DNA from: Blautia sp900556555
Lineage (GTDB): Bacteria; Bacillota; Clostridia; Lachnospirales; Lachnospiraceae
Strand: one strand, 5' to 3'
DNA length: 64,000 bases
NCBI GenBank assembly: GCA_964250615.1
Contig: CAXUGM010000004.1
The position numbers and the translations under genes were made by a program. Below the pieces are notes generated by a model, which made no database searches, was not told the origin of the DNA, and saw only the letters and a list, made by a program, of their open reading frames with translations. Positions 1 to 8,940 of the stretch are shown one piece after another (the first letter of the stretch is position 1; every line of letters begins with the position of its first letter).

Positions 1-1
1 G

Positions 2-172
2 CTTTCTCATAATCAGCATCATGCTGAGGAATTAGACCAGATGGCTGAAAACCTGACAAAACTTGGTATGGAAGATGCGGCAAAAACGATCAAAGAAGGC
101 GTAGCTGACTTCCAGAAAGGAAATATGCGTCTTGGTTTAGCACTGACACTGGTAAAAGAACATTTAAAATAG
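2..172 (+). CDS. C-terminal end of a helical protein, probably a His-rich metal-handling protein (partial)
   Basis: Frame 2 is open from the window edge to TAG at 170-172, giving the last 56 residues of a protein that starts outside the window. The visible part is predicted helical and charged, beginning LSHNQHHAEELDQMAENL and ending LTLVKEHLK. I recall similar C-terminal helical segments in His-rich proteins next to nickel and CODH accessory genes, so a metal-chaperone role fits the cooT and cooC genes that follow, but the His-rich part itself is not visible. It ends 22 bases before cooT and is probably in the same operon. Function is an inference. Confidence 0.55.
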   Translation, partial: LSHNQHHAEELDQMAENLTKLGMEDAAKTIKEGVADFQKGNMRLGLALTLVKEHLK

Positions 173-194
173 GCTTGTGAAGGAGGCTTGAATT

Positions 195-377
195 ATGTGT
201 CTTGCAACAGTACAGAAAGATAGTGACAACACCGTGATTTGTAAGATGGTAAGCCGTATTGATGTGGATGGGAATCAGGTGATACTCAGAGACATCATGG
301 GCGAAACAAAAGTAATTGAAGGCAAAATCCTGATGGTTGATCTTGCAAATAGTATTGTGAAGCTGGATTGTGAATAA
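195..377 (+). CDS. cooT: CooT-like small nickel-binding protein
   Basis: A 60-residue protein with a strong AGGAGG ribosome site 8 bases before the ATG. It begins MCLATV, matching the Met-Cys-x-Ala start of the CooT family, in which Cys2 takes part in nickel binding; the rest is a small beta-rich fold. CooT is thought to help deliver nickel for the C-cluster of carbon monoxide dehydrogenase. Its place before cooC and acsA supports that role here. The short length is normal for the family. What is seen is the start motif, size and context; nickel binding is taken from the family. Confidence 0.8.
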   Translation: MCLATVQKDSDNTVICKMVSRIDVDGNQVILRDIMGETKVIEGKILMVDLANSIVKLDCE

Positions 378-534
378 GATTTTAAAGGCAGACGCCTTAA
401 AATAAAAATGAGAGTGATATGCGAAGGCAGGGGGTGGTTTCGCATATGCAGGGCTTTGCCGGAAGAAGAAACCGGCATATGCAGCTTTGCAGATTGTATT
501 GGGAAAGAAATTAGATGATTAGGAGGTGCCCTTT
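378..534 (+). promoter_or_regulatory. Structured cooT-cooC intergenic region with repeated GCATATGC dyads
   Basis: Several hairpins can be drawn: 379-403 (GGC/GCC core with AT arms), 417-425 with 439-447 (ATATGCGAA / TTCGCATAT), and 458-462 with 472-476 (GCCGG / CCGGC). The 10-mer GCATATGCAG occurs at 442-451 and 475-484, each followed by CTTTGC within two bases. None has a T-run, so these are not clear terminators. They could be an RNA processing or stability element, or operator sites. No ORF with a ribosome site is seen here. Confidence 0.4.
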
Positions 535-1305
535 ATGGCACATGTAATTGCAGTCGCTGGAAAAGGCGGCGTAGGAAAGACAACACTGACTGGATTGATC
601 ATTCAGTATCTTGGTGAAAAGGGCAAGGGTCCTATTCTTGCGGTTGACGCAGATGCAAACTCAAATTTGAATGAAGTGCTGGGTGTGAAGGTAGAATCCA
701 CACTGGGCGAGGTCCGTGAGGAGGTTGCCAGAGCTGAAATGGCGAAGGACAGTCCGATTCCGGCCGGAATGACCAAGGCTGATTATATGGAATTTAAGTT
801 TGATGATGCTTTGGCAGAAGATGATGATTTTGACCTTCTGGTTATGGGGCGTACTCAGGGAAAAGGCTGTTATTGTTTTGTGAATGGTCTTTTACAGGCA
901 CAGCTCCAGAGACTGGAGAAAAATTATCCGTATATTATTGTAGACAATGAAGCTGGTATGGAACATATCAGCCGTGGCGTGCTTCCGAGCATGCAGACAG
1001 CGATTCTTGTCAGTGACTGTTCCAGAAGAGGAGTTCAGGCAGTTGGCAGGATTGCAGAACTGATCAAGGAATGCGATATGCATCCTCAGAAAGTTGGCTT
1101 GATTATCAACCGTGCTCCGGGTGGAGTGCTGAACCAGGGAACCAAGGAAGAAATTGAAAAGCAGGGTCTTCATCTTCTTGGGGTAGTGCCTCAGGATGAG
1201 ACTGTTTTTGAATATGACTGTGAGGGAAGACCAACAGTACAGCTTCCGGAAGATTCACCGGTGAAAAAAGCAATCCGTGAGATTGTAGATAATTTAGGCT
1301 TATAA
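535..1305 (+). CDS. cooC: CooC-type nickel-insertion ATPase (first copy)
   Basis: A 256-residue MinD/ParA-like P-loop protein. The deviant Walker A KGGVGKTT is near residue 10 and GKGCYCF, with a CxC metal-binding motif, is near residue 110. CooC dimers bind Ni or Zn at such CxC pairs and use ATP hydrolysis to help build the Ni-Fe-S cluster of CODH. A GTG at 526 lies inside the AGGAGG ribosome site at 521-526, so the ATG at 535, with an 8-base spacing, is the better start. A second CooC follows acsA. Assignment to the CooC family is firm; which of the two copies serves CODH or acetyl-CoA synthase is not decided by sequence. Confidence 0.88.
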   Translation: MAHVIAVAGKGGVGKTTLTGLIIQYLGEKGKGPILAVDADANSNLNEVLGVKVESTLGEVREEVARAEMAKDSPIPAGMTKADYMEFKFDDALAEDDDFDLLVMGRTQGKGCYCFVNGLLQAQLQRLEKNYPYIIVDNEAGMEHISRGVLPSMQTAILVSDCSRRGVQAVGRIAELIKECDMHPQKVGLIINRAPGGVLNQGTKEEIEKQGLHLLGVVPQDETVFEYDCEGRPTVQLPEDSPVKKAIREIVDNLGL

Positions 1306-1318
1306 AGCGTAAGCTTTT

Positions 1319-1391
1319 CCTCTTTGTCTGGTGGACTGTTACCTTGTAGTGCAAGGAAGGGAATTGTTATTATCAGCAAAGAGGCTTTTTT
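1319..1391 (+). terminator. Probable terminator after cooC with a long loop
   Basis: CCTCTTTG at 1319-1326 can pair with CAAAGAGG at 1377-1384, followed by CTTTTTT. The 50-base loop is long for an intrinsic terminator, so partial read-through into acsA is plausible. Confidence 0.45.
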
Positions 1392-1403
1392 ATAAAGCTT
1401 TAT

Positions 1404-1462
1404 AACCCCCTGGGGCGGATAAGGAAATGGGGGAATGCCCCGGAAAATATGAAGTGTGCCGA
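1404..1462 (+). promoter_or_regulatory. acsA leader with interleaved G/C-rich complementary segments (possible pseudoknot)
   Basis: CCCCC at 1406-1410 is complementary to GGGGG at 1429-1433, and GGGGC at 1412-1416 to GCCCC at 1437-1441. The order of the four strands is that of an H-type pseudoknot, or of two mutually exclusive hairpins. A further perfect 6-bp hairpin (TGAAGT / ACTTCA, loop GTGCCG) lies at about 1450-1467. The start codon of acsA is at 1507 with AGGAGG just before it. Role unknown; no promoter was found that I trust. Confidence 0.35.
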
Positions 1463-1506
1463 CTTCAAAAAAATGAATAAGAGGCGATAGTAAAAGGAGG
1501 ATATTC

Positions 1507-3399
1507 ATGAGTGAATTCAGATTAGCTACAGTAGAAGAATTTGAAGCTGCTACTGCGAGACTCCTGGAAACAGCAGCAAAAGTAGGCGCTGACACCTGGC
1601 AGGCTCGAGTAAAAAATCAGACACCACATTGTAAATTCGGAGAAGAAGGAATCTGCTGCCGTATTTGTACTATGGGACCTTGCCGTATTACAAAGAAAGC
1701 TCCAAGAGGAATCTGCGGATGTGATGTTCATGGTATCGTTGGTCGTAACTACCTGAAATTTACAGCAGGTGGAGCTGCTACACACTCTGACCATGGCCGT
1801 GAAATCTGCCATACCTTATATGAAACAGCAGCAGACGGATGCTACAAAGTAAAAGATCCTGAAAAACTGATCCGTATTGCAAAAGAGTGGGATATCGAAA
1901 CAGAAGGAAAAGATATCTATGACTTAGCACATGAAGTTGCTTTGGCAGGTCTGAATGAATACGGTAAACCATTCGGAACACAGAAATTCTTAAAGAGAGC
2001 TCCGGAATCACAGCAGAAATTATGGGAAGAGAACGAAATTGCTCCTCGTGCAATCGACAGAGAAGTAGCTAGTTCTATGCACATGGCACATATGGGATGT
2101 TCTTCTAAACCAGAAGCACTTGTAAAACAGGCTCTTCGCTGCGGCCTTGGCGATGGATGGGGCGGTTCCATGATGGGAACAGAATTCTCTGACGTACTTT
2201 TCGGTACTCCAAAGCCAATCGAAACAGAAGCGAACTTAGGTGTTATGGTAGAAGAAAACGTAAATATCGTTGTTCATGGACATGACCCAAGTCTTTCTGA
2301 AATGATCTGTGAAGTAGCTGACAGCCCGGAAATGATTGCATACGCAAAAGAAATGGGTGCAAAAGGCATCACAATTTCTGGTGTTTGCTGTACATCAAAT
2401 GAAGTTGCAATGCGCCGTGGTATTCCAATGGCTGGTAACTTCTTACAGCAGGAAAACGTTGTGCTGACAGGTGCTTGTGAAGCAATCGTTGTTGATGTTC
2501 AGTGTATTTTCCCAGCTTTGGGACCTCTGAGCAAATGCTTCCACACAAAATTCATCACAACATCTCCAATTGCTCAGATGCCGGATTCCGAATTTATCCG
2601 TTTTGATGCTCACACAGCAGTAGAGAAAGCTACTCAGATTGTAAAACTGGCAATCGAAAACTTCAAGAACAGAAAACCAGAATTAGTACATATTCCTCAG
2701 ATGAAACAGAAAGCAACTGTTGGATATTCCACAGAAGCAATTGTAAAAGTTCTGGATGGTGTTACAAACTCACAGGTAGATGTAACAGGAACTACAAAAC
2801 CATTATTACAGTGTATTACATCTGGTGTACTTCGTGGTGCAGTTGCTATGGTTGGATGTAACAACCCGAAAGTTCGTCCTGACTTAGCGCACATTGAACT
2901 GATGAAGAAGATGGTTGCAAACGATATTATTATCATTGCATCCGGATGTTCCGCACAGGCTGCCGCAAAAGCAGGTCTTATGGACAAAGCTGCAAAAGAT
3001 ATTTGTGGTGCAGGTCTTAAGAGAGTTTGTGAACTGGCAGATATTCCTCCAGTACTTCACATGGGATCTTGTGTTGATATTTCCCGTATGCTGGTTCTGG
3101 CAGCAACACTTGCAAAAGATGCAGGCTTACATATTTCTCAGCTTCCAGTTGTTGGATGTGCTCCTGAATGGATGTCTGAAAAAGCTGTTTCTATTGGTAA
3201 CTATGTTATCGGATCTGGTATTGATACATTCTTAGGTGTAGATCCTTATGCATCAGGTTCCAGTGAAATGGTTGAAATCCTGACAAACGGTACAAGAGAA
3301 TGGTGTGAAGCAGCATTTACTGTAGAAAAAGATATTGATAAATTAGGTGATGCCATGATGGCAAGAATCGAAGAGAAGAGAGCTGCGCTTGGTATCTAA
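1507..3399 (+). CDS. acsA: Carbon monoxide dehydrogenase catalytic subunit
   Basis: This 630-residue protein is full length for bacterial CODH (AcsA/CooS), which interconverts CO2 and CO at a Ni-Fe-S C-cluster; in acetogens the CO passes to acetyl-CoA synthase. The N-terminal cluster-ligand motifs CRICTMGPCRI and GICGCDVHG match the B and D clusters. Later Cys motifs, including CCTSNEV, VGCNNP, ASGCSAQ and MGSCVD, match C-cluster ligand regions. An AGGAGG site precedes the ATG. It lies between the two cooC genes and upstream of acsB, the usual acetogen layout. No missing key residue was noticed. Confidence 0.97.
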   Translation: MSEFRLATVEEFEAATARLLETAAKVGADTWQARVKNQTPHCKFGEEGICCRICTMGPCRITKKAPRGICGCDVHGIVGRNYLKFTAGGAATHSDHGREICHTLYETAADGCYKVKDPEKLIRIAKEWDIETEGKDIYDLAHEVALAGLNEYGKPFGTQKFLKRAPESQQKLWEENEIAPRAIDREVASSMHMAHMGCSSKPEALVKQALRCGLGDGWGGSMMGTEFSDVLFGTPKPIETEANLGVMVEENVNIVVHGHDPSLSEMICEVADSPEMIAYAKEMGAKGITISGVCCTSNEVAMRRGIPMAGNFLQQENVVLTGACEAIVVDVQCIFPALGPLSKCFHTKFITTSPIAQMPDSEFIRFDAHTAVEKATQIVKLAIENFKNRKPELVHIPQMKQKATVGYSTEAIVKVLDGVTNSQVDVTGTTKPLLQCITSGVLRGAVAMVGCNNPKVRPDLAHIELMKKMVANDIIIIASGCSAQAAAKAGLMDKAAKDICGAGLKRVCELADIPPVLHMGSCVDISRMLVLAATLAKDAGLHISQLPVVGCAPEWMSEKAVSIGNYVIGSGIDTFLGVDPYASGSSEMVEILTNGTREWCEAAFTVEKDIDKLGDAMMARIEEKRAALGI

Positions 3400-3439
3400 T
3401 CTTTGATGACACTGAAATAACTCTAGAAAGGTGAATGAC

Positions 3440-4207
3440 ATGAAGATAGCAGTTACAGGGAAAGGCGGCGTAGGAAAGACCACCTTTGCGGCAACCCTTG
3501 CCAGATTATATGCAGATGAGGGAAAGCATGTGCTTGCAGCAGATGTGGACCCGGATGCAAATCTGGGATTGGCTCTTGGTTTTGATGAAGAAACTCTCGA
3601 TTCAATTATTCCCATTACAAAAATGAGAAAGCTGATTGAAGAGAGAACAGGAGCCGGAGCAGATAATCAGTTTTATACACTGAATCCAAAGGTAAGTGAT
3701 ATCCCTGATACCTATTCTAAAATGGTAAACGGAGTAAGACTCCTGGTATTGGGCACTGTGGAGACTGGTGGAGGCGGATGTGTTTGTCCGGAGCATGTGA
3801 TGCTCCGAAGAATCATCAATAACCTGGTGCTTCACAGAGACGATGTAGTGATTTTAGATATGGAAGCAGGACTGGAGCATTTAGGAAGGGGTACAACAGA
3901 ATCCATGGATCAGTTCATTGTAGTGATTGAACCTGGTGCAAGGAGTGTGCAGACCTACAAGAATGTGAAGAGGCTTGCAAAGGATTTGGGAGTAAAGCAG
4001 GTCCGGGTTGTGGCGAATAAGGTGCGGAACGAAGATGACGAAGCATTTGTGAGAAGCAAAATTCCTGCTGAAGATCTTCTGGGCTTCATTCACTATAATA
4101 CAGAAGTTATTGATGCTGACCGTCAGGGACAGTCCCCGTATGATTTCAGCAACACAGTGAAAGAAGAAATCACAAAAATCAAATCTATAATCGATCAAGG
4201 ATTATAA
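3440..4207 (+). CDS. CooC/AcsF-type nickel-insertion ATPase (second copy)
   Basis: A 255-residue P-loop ATPase with KGGVGKTT near the N-terminus and GGGCVCPEH, carrying the CxC metal motif, near residue 110. It is related to, but clearly different from, the copy at 535-1305. A GTG at 3431 is in frame, but it overlaps the ribosome site AGAAAGG, so the ATG at 3440 is preferred. In Moorella the equivalent gene between CODH and acetyl-CoA synthase is called acsF. Its place between acsA and acsB suggests maturation of one of these Ni enzymes; the exact client is an inference. Confidence 0.85.
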   Translation: MKIAVTGKGGVGKTTFAATLARLYADEGKHVLAADVDPDANLGLALGFDEETLDSIIPITKMRKLIEERTGAGADNQFYTLNPKVSDIPDTYSKMVNGVRLLVLGTVETGGGGCVCPEHVMLRRIINNLVLHRDDVVILDMEAGLEHLGRGTTESMDQFIVVIEPGARSVQTYKNVKRLAKDLGVKQVRVVANKVRNEDDEAFVRSKIPAEDLLGFIHYNTEVIDADRQGQSPYDFSNTVKEEITKIKSIIDQGL

Positions 4208-4227
4208 AATGTTAGGAGGATAAAACA

Positions 4228-6354
4228 TTGACATTATTTGAAACAGTATTTAGTGGAAATGACGCTGTTTATGGATTAACAGAAGGCGCAATCAACGCTG
4301 CCATTGAACAGCACGGAGCTGATAAAGCAATCAGCTTCCCGAATACAGCTTACAGCTTACCTTGCTACTACGCTGTAACAGGTGTAAAAGTTGGCACATT
4401 GGGAGAATTAAAAGAAGCTTTAGGTGTTGTAAAAACACTTATGACCAGAGAAATGAGAACACATGATGTATTTATGTCAGGTGTTGCTACTGCTCTTTGT
4501 GCAGAGTTTATCGAAGTTTTAAAATATATTGATGGTGCAACTCCATATGAAGAACCATGCTACGGACATTTAGCAGATGCTGTAATCCGTGAACTTGGTG
4601 TACCTCTTGTAACCGGAGATATCCCAGGTGTTGCTGTAATTCTTGGAAAAGCTCCTACAACAGAAGATGCAGTTGCTTTGGTTAAGAGCTATCAGGCACA
4701 GGGTATTCTGGTAACTTTAGTAGGCGATGTCATTGATCAGCTTGCAGAAGCAGGTATGAAGACTGGTGCAAACGTACGTGTAATTCCATTAGGAAAAGAT
4801 GTAACATCTGTTATCCATGTTGTATCTGTTGCATTAAGAGCAGCTCTGATCTTTGGTAACATTACACCAGGTGATGCTGCAAGCTTAATGAAATACACAT
4901 TTGAACGTGTTCCTGCATTCGTTAATGCATTTGCACCATTAAATGATGTAATCGTTGCATGTGGAGCTGGTGCCATTGCACTTGGTTTCCCTGTAATCAC
5001 AAACCAGGAAGGTGTATCTGAAGTTCCTAAGAGCTTAATCGTTCAGACAGATGTAAGCAAATTCAATGCAACTTCTCTGGAAGCTCGTGATATCAAGATT
5101 AAAATCACAAACATTGATATTCCTGTTGCTTTCGCATCTGCATTTGAAGGTGAAATCATCCGTAGAGGTGATATGCAGGTAGAATTTGATGGTTCCCGTG
5201 TAGACTGTGCTGAGTTAGTACATACTGTAGAAGCATCTGAGATTGAAGACCACAAGATTACTGTTGTGGGACCAGAAGCAGATGAAATGGAACTGGGAAG
5301 CAAAAACAGCATTGCATATGTTGTTAAAGTTGCTGGTAAGAACATGCAGCCAGACTTTGAGCCAGTTATTGAGCGTAAATTCCATAACTACATTAACTGC
5401 ATCGAAGGTGTATATCATACAGGACAGCGTGATATGCAGCGTATCCGTATCAGCAAAGATGCATTTAATGCAGGATTCCGTATTAAACATATCGGTGAAG
5501 TATTATATGCTTCTGTTAAGAACGAATTTGATGCTGTTGTTGACAAATGTGAAGTTGTGATCTACACAGATCCTGCTGAATGTACAAGAATCCGTCATGA
5601 AGTAGCAATTCCTACTTTCAACAAACGTGATGACAGACTGAAATCTCTGACTGATGAATCTGTAGATGTATATTACAGCTGCATCCTTTGCCAGGCATTC
5701 TCCCCATCTCACGTATGTGTTGTAACACCAGAACGTCTGGGACTTTGTGGTGCGGTTTCATGGCTGGATGCAAAAGCTACAAACGAGCTTGATCCAAACG
5801 GACCTTGCCAGGTAATCACAAAAGAAAGACCAATCGATGAAAGAATCGGTGAGTACGAAGACGTAAACGAAGCAGTTCGTAAATTCTCCCAGGGTGCTCT
5901 GGAAGATGTATCTCTGTACTCCATCATGGAAAAACCAATGACATCCTGCGGATGCTTCGAATGTATCTGTGGTATAGAACCATTCTCCAATGGTGTTGTT
6001 ATTACAAACCGTGAATATGCAGGAATGACTCCTCTTGGAATGACATTCCCAGAACTTGCTTCCATGACAGGTGGCGGTGTTCAGACACCAGGATTCATGG
6101 GACATGGTAAACACTTTATCGGTTCTAAGAAGTTCATGAAAGCAGAAGGCGGTATTGAACGTATCGTATGGATGCCAAAAGAACTGAAAGAATTCGTTGC
6201 TGACAGAGTAAATGCTACAGCAAAAGAACTTTACGGAATCGATAACTTTACAGATATGATTGGTGATGAAACAATCGCAACAGATCCTGAAACACTGGTT
6301 GCATTCTTAACAGAAAAGAATCATCCGGCACTTTCAATGGAACCAATGATGTAA
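4228..6354 (+). CDS. acsB: Acetyl-CoA synthase (CO-methylating)
   Basis: This 708-residue subunit makes acetyl-CoA from CO, a methyl group carried by the corrinoid protein, and CoA. The A-cluster ligands are visible: C485, C488, C497 and C507 have the same spacing (3, 9, 10) as in the Moorella enzyme, and C574 and C576 form the CxC site of the distal nickel. The start is TTG at 4228, set by AGGAGGA at 4214-4220. The N-terminal region looks somewhat shorter than the 729-residue Moorella protein. It follows the second cooC by 20 bases and ends before a hairpin at 6366-6400. Confidence 0.97.
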   Translation: MTLFETVFSGNDAVYGLTEGAINAAIEQHGADKAISFPNTAYSLPCYYAVTGVKVGTLGELKEALGVVKTLMTREMRTHDVFMSGVATALCAEFIEVLKYIDGATPYEEPCYGHLADAVIRELGVPLVTGDIPGVAVILGKAPTTEDAVALVKSYQAQGILVTLVGDVIDQLAEAGMKTGANVRVIPLGKDVTSVIHVVSVALRAALIFGNITPGDAASLMKYTFERVPAFVNAFAPLNDVIVACGAGAIALGFPVITNQEGVSEVPKSLIVQTDVSKFNATSLEARDIKIKITNIDIPVAFASAFEGEIIRRGDMQVEFDGSRVDCAELVHTVEASEIEDHKITVVGPEADEMELGSKNSIAYVVKVAGKNMQPDFEPVIERKFHNYINCIEGVYHTGQRDMQRIRISKDAFNAGFRIKHIGEVLYASVKNEFDAVVDKCEVVIYTDPAECTRIRHEVAIPTFNKRDDRLKSLTDESVDVYYSCILCQAFSPSHVCVVTPERLGLCGAVSWLDAKATNELDPNGPCQVITKERPIDERIGEYEDVNEAVRKFSQGALEDVSLYSIMEKPMTSCGCFECICGIEPFSNGVVITNREYAGMTPLGMTFPELASMTGGGVQTPGFMGHGKHFIGSKKFMKAEGGIERIVWMPKELKEFVADRVNATAKELYGIDNFTDMIGDETIATDPETLVAFLTEKNHPALSMEPMM

Positions 6355-6365
6355 TAATAAGAAAT

Positions 6366-6400
6366 GGGAGTCTCTTTTCTCGGGGAAAGAGCTCCCGTTT
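6366..6400 (+). terminator. Stem-loop after acsB, weak terminator
   Basis: GGGAG-T-CTCTTT at 6366-6377 pairs with AAAGAG-CTCCC at 6386-6396, followed only by GTTT. The stem is strong but the T-run is poor, so it may act as a partial terminator or a 3' end stabiliser. Confidence 0.55.
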
Positions 6401-6496
6401 CCCCTGTATGGGAAAATTGACTAAAACAATCTAGTTTTACTGGGCTGTTTTGGCAGATGCAGAAAAAAAGATTTCCATGGAAAAGCACTGGGAATC

Positions 6497-6526
6497 TTGT
6501 CAATATCTCTCATTATGTAGTATAAT
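6497..6526 (+). promoter_or_regulatory. Promoter of the acsD operon
   Basis: TTGTCA at 6497-6502 and TATAAT at 6521-6526 are separated by 18 bases, a good housekeeping sigma factor promoter. Transcription would start near 6533, giving acsD and acsC their own promoter apart from acsA-acsB. Confidence 0.7.
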
Positions 6527-6530
6527 GTAG

Positions 6531-6564
6531 ACGACAAATGCGGATTGCCATAAGTATTTGTCGT
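6531..6564 (+). other. 5'-terminal stem-loop of the acsD transcript
   Basis: ACGACAAATGC at 6531-6541 pairs with GTATTTGTCGT at 6554-6564, an 11-bp stem with a 12-base loop. It begins at about the predicted transcription start and ends well before the ribosome site GGAGG near 6581. A stem at the very 5' end often protects mRNA from decay; that role is an inference. Confidence 0.55.
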
Positions 6565-6594
6565 TTATAAAAAATATGAAGGAGGCTAACTGAA

Positions 6595-7533
6595 ATGCCG
6601 TTTAATCAGAAACCACAGAAATTCAATGCAAACATTAACACAGTTGAAATTGGATGCGGGGACAAAGCTATTAAGTTAGGAGGAGAATGCACATTTCCTT
6701 TCTACACTTTTGACGCTCCAATGGAAAATGCACCAAAAGTAGGTGTGGAAATTTCCGATATGGGTCTTGCTAATATTCCTGGTATCCAGGCATATTACGC
6801 TGGTGCTGAATCCATGGCAGATATTGCTAAAAAAGCAGAAGCTATGGAAGGTGCAGATTTTGTATGCTTACGTTTGGAAGGCGGAGATCCAAACGGAGAA
6901 AACAAATCTGTTGAAGAATTGATTGCCATTGTTAAAGAAGTTGCAGAAGCTGTTACTTGCCCATTAGTAGTAGAAGGATGCAAGAACGTAGAGAAAGACT
7001 CTGAACTGCTTCCAAAAGTTGCTGAAGCATTACAGGGTAAAAACGCTTTAGTTCTTTCTGCAAGAGAAGAAAACTACAAAGCAGTTGGTGCTGCTGCAGG
7101 TCTTGCTTACAACCAGAAAGTTGGTGCTGAGTCTGCTGTTGATATCAACCTTGCAAAACAGTTAAATGTTGTAATGACACAGTTAGGTGTGAAAGCTCAG
7201 GATATCGTTATGAACGTTGGTTCTGCTGCTGTAGGTTACGGATTTGAATACGTTGTTTCCACTATGGACCGTATCAAAGGTGCTGCATTATCTCAGAATG
7301 ATAATATGCTGCAGATGCCGATCATCACAACGGTAGCTGATGAATCCTGGAGTGTAAAAGAAGCTATGGCTTCTGAAGAAGATATGCCTGAATGGGGAGC
7401 TCTGGAAGACAGAGGTATCAGTATGGAAGTTCAGACAGCAGCAGCTGTACTGGCATCTGGTTCTGATGCTGTTATTTTGAAACATCCTCAGTCCGTTGCA
7501 ACTATCTCAAAAATGATTAAAGAATTAATGTAA
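6595..7533 (+). CDS. acsD: Corrinoid iron-sulfur protein, small subunit
   Basis: The 312-residue small subunit (delta family) of the corrinoid iron-sulfur protein, a TIM-barrel protein that pairs with AcsC and holds the corrinoid shuttling the methyl group from methyl-THF to acetyl-CoA synthase. Length and the adjacent acsC fit the family. It starts with ATG after GGAGG and has its own promoter upstream. acsC follows after 25 bases, so the two subunits are probably co-transcribed. Confidence 0.95.
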   Translation: MPFNQKPQKFNANINTVEIGCGDKAIKLGGECTFPFYTFDAPMENAPKVGVEISDMGLANIPGIQAYYAGAESMADIAKKAEAMEGADFVCLRLEGGDPNGENKSVEELIAIVKEVAEAVTCPLVVEGCKNVEKDSELLPKVAEALQGKNALVLSAREENYKAVGAAAGLAYNQKVGAESAVDINLAKQLNVVMTQLGVKAQDIVMNVGSAAVGYGFEYVVSTMDRIKGAALSQNDNMLQMPIITTVADESWSVKEAMASEEDMPEWGALEDRGISMEVQTAAAVLASGSDAVILKHPQSVATISKMIKELM

Positions 7534-7558
7534 TCGTAGAACAGGAGGATTTAAACAA

Positions 7559-8905
7559 ATGGCTTTAACAGGTATTCAAATCTTTAAAATGACACCAAAG
7601 AAAAACTGTAAAGAGTGCGGATGCCCTACATGTATGGCTTTCGCTATGAAAGTTGCTCAGGGTGCACTGGAAATTTCCAAATGCCCTCATATGTCTGAGG
7701 ATGCACTGGCTGAATTATCCGAGGCTACCGCTCCGCCAATGAAGACAATCAAAGTTGGTGCTGGTGAAAACGAATACACCTTAGGCGGTGAAACTGTTTT
7801 ATACAGACATGAGAAAACTTTTGTCAGCAAGACAAGATATGCAGTAGCTGTTTGCACAGATATGGATGATGCAGCAGTAGATGCAAAACTTGCTGAACTT
7901 CAGAAAGTTGATTATGACCGTATCGGTGAAAGAATGTACGTAGAAATGGTATATGTAAACTTCAATGAAGGTGCAGACAAAGACCGCTACGTAGAAATGG
8001 TTAAGAAAGCAGCTGCTACAGGAAGAACTTTAGTTCTTGGATGTAAAGATGTAGAAGTTGCAAAAGCAGCTCTGGAAGCATGCAAAGATGGCAAACCGGT
8101 ATTAAACGGTGCTACAGTAGCTAACTACGCAGAAATGAACGAAGTTGCAAAAGCAGCAGGTGTTGTTCTGGGTGTAGCAGGTGCTGACTTAAATGAAGTT
8201 TATGATACTGTAGCTGCATTAGAAAAAGCAGGAAATAAAAACCTGGTAATCGATGCTACAGGTGCTTCTATTAAAGAAGCATATGCAAACGCTGTTCAGA
8301 TCCGTCGTGCTGCATTAAAAGATCAGGATAGAACATTCGGATATCCTACTATCGTTAATACAGCAGTACTGGCTCATGGTGACAGAAACTTACAGCAGGC
8401 TCTTGCTTCTCTGTTCACAATGAAATACGGTTCTATCGTTGTTATGGAAACTCTGGATTATGCAGAAGCTCTTCCATTATTCGGTTTAAGACAGAACGTA
8501 TTTACAGACCCACAGAAGCCAATGAAAGTTGAACCAGGCGTATATGCATTAAATGGTGCTGATGAAAACTCAGTATGTCTGACAACTGTAGACTTTGCTC
8601 TGACCTACTTCGTAGTATCCGGTGAATTGGAGCGTTCCGGTGTTCCATGTAACCTGATCATCTCTGATGCAGGCGGACTTTCTGTATTAACAGCTTGGGC
8701 TGCTGGTAAATTATCTTCCACATCTGTTGCTAAATACATTCAGGAAAATGTAGAAGGTAAAGTAAAATCCAGAAAACTGGTTATTCCAGGAAAAGTTGCC
8801 GTATTGAAAGGCGATATCGAAGCAAAACTTCCAGGATGGGAAATCATTGTAGGACCTATGGAAGCTGTGCAGTTAGTAAAATTCTTAAAAGATTTAACTG
8901 CTTAA
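7559..8905 (+). CDS. acsC: Corrinoid iron-sulfur protein, large subunit
   Basis: A 448-residue subunit. The N-terminal segment has the 4Fe-4S motif KKNCKECGCPTCMAF with a later Cys in SKCPHMS. This cluster delivers the electron for reductive activation of the cobalt. The rest is a TIM barrel followed by a B12-binding C-terminal domain. A strong AGGAGG site precedes the ATG. Together with AcsD it carries the methyl group between AcsE and AcsB. Its corrinoid links it to the cobalamin genes farther along. Confidence 0.96.
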   Translation: MALTGIQIFKMTPKKNCKECGCPTCMAFAMKVAQGALEISKCPHMSEDALAELSEATAPPMKTIKVGAGENEYTLGGETVLYRHEKTFVSKTRYAVAVCTDMDDAAVDAKLAELQKVDYDRIGERMYVEMVYVNFNEGADKDRYVEMVKKAAATGRTLVLGCKDVEVAKAALEACKDGKPVLNGATVANYAEMNEVAKAAGVVLGVAGADLNEVYDTVAALEKAGNKNLVIDATGASIKEAYANAVQIRRAALKDQDRTFGYPTIVNTAVLAHGDRNLQQALASLFTMKYGSIVVMETLDYAEALPLFGLRQNVFTDPQKPMKVEPGVYALNGADENSVCLTTVDFALTYFVVSGELERSGVPCNLIISDAGGLSVLTAWAAGKLSSTSVAKYIQENVEGKVKSRKLVIPGKVAVLKGDIEAKLPGWEIIVGPMEAVQLVKFLKDLTA

Positions 8906-8940
8906 TGTTTGTATAACAGCTATGGCAGGCTGTGCAATGC

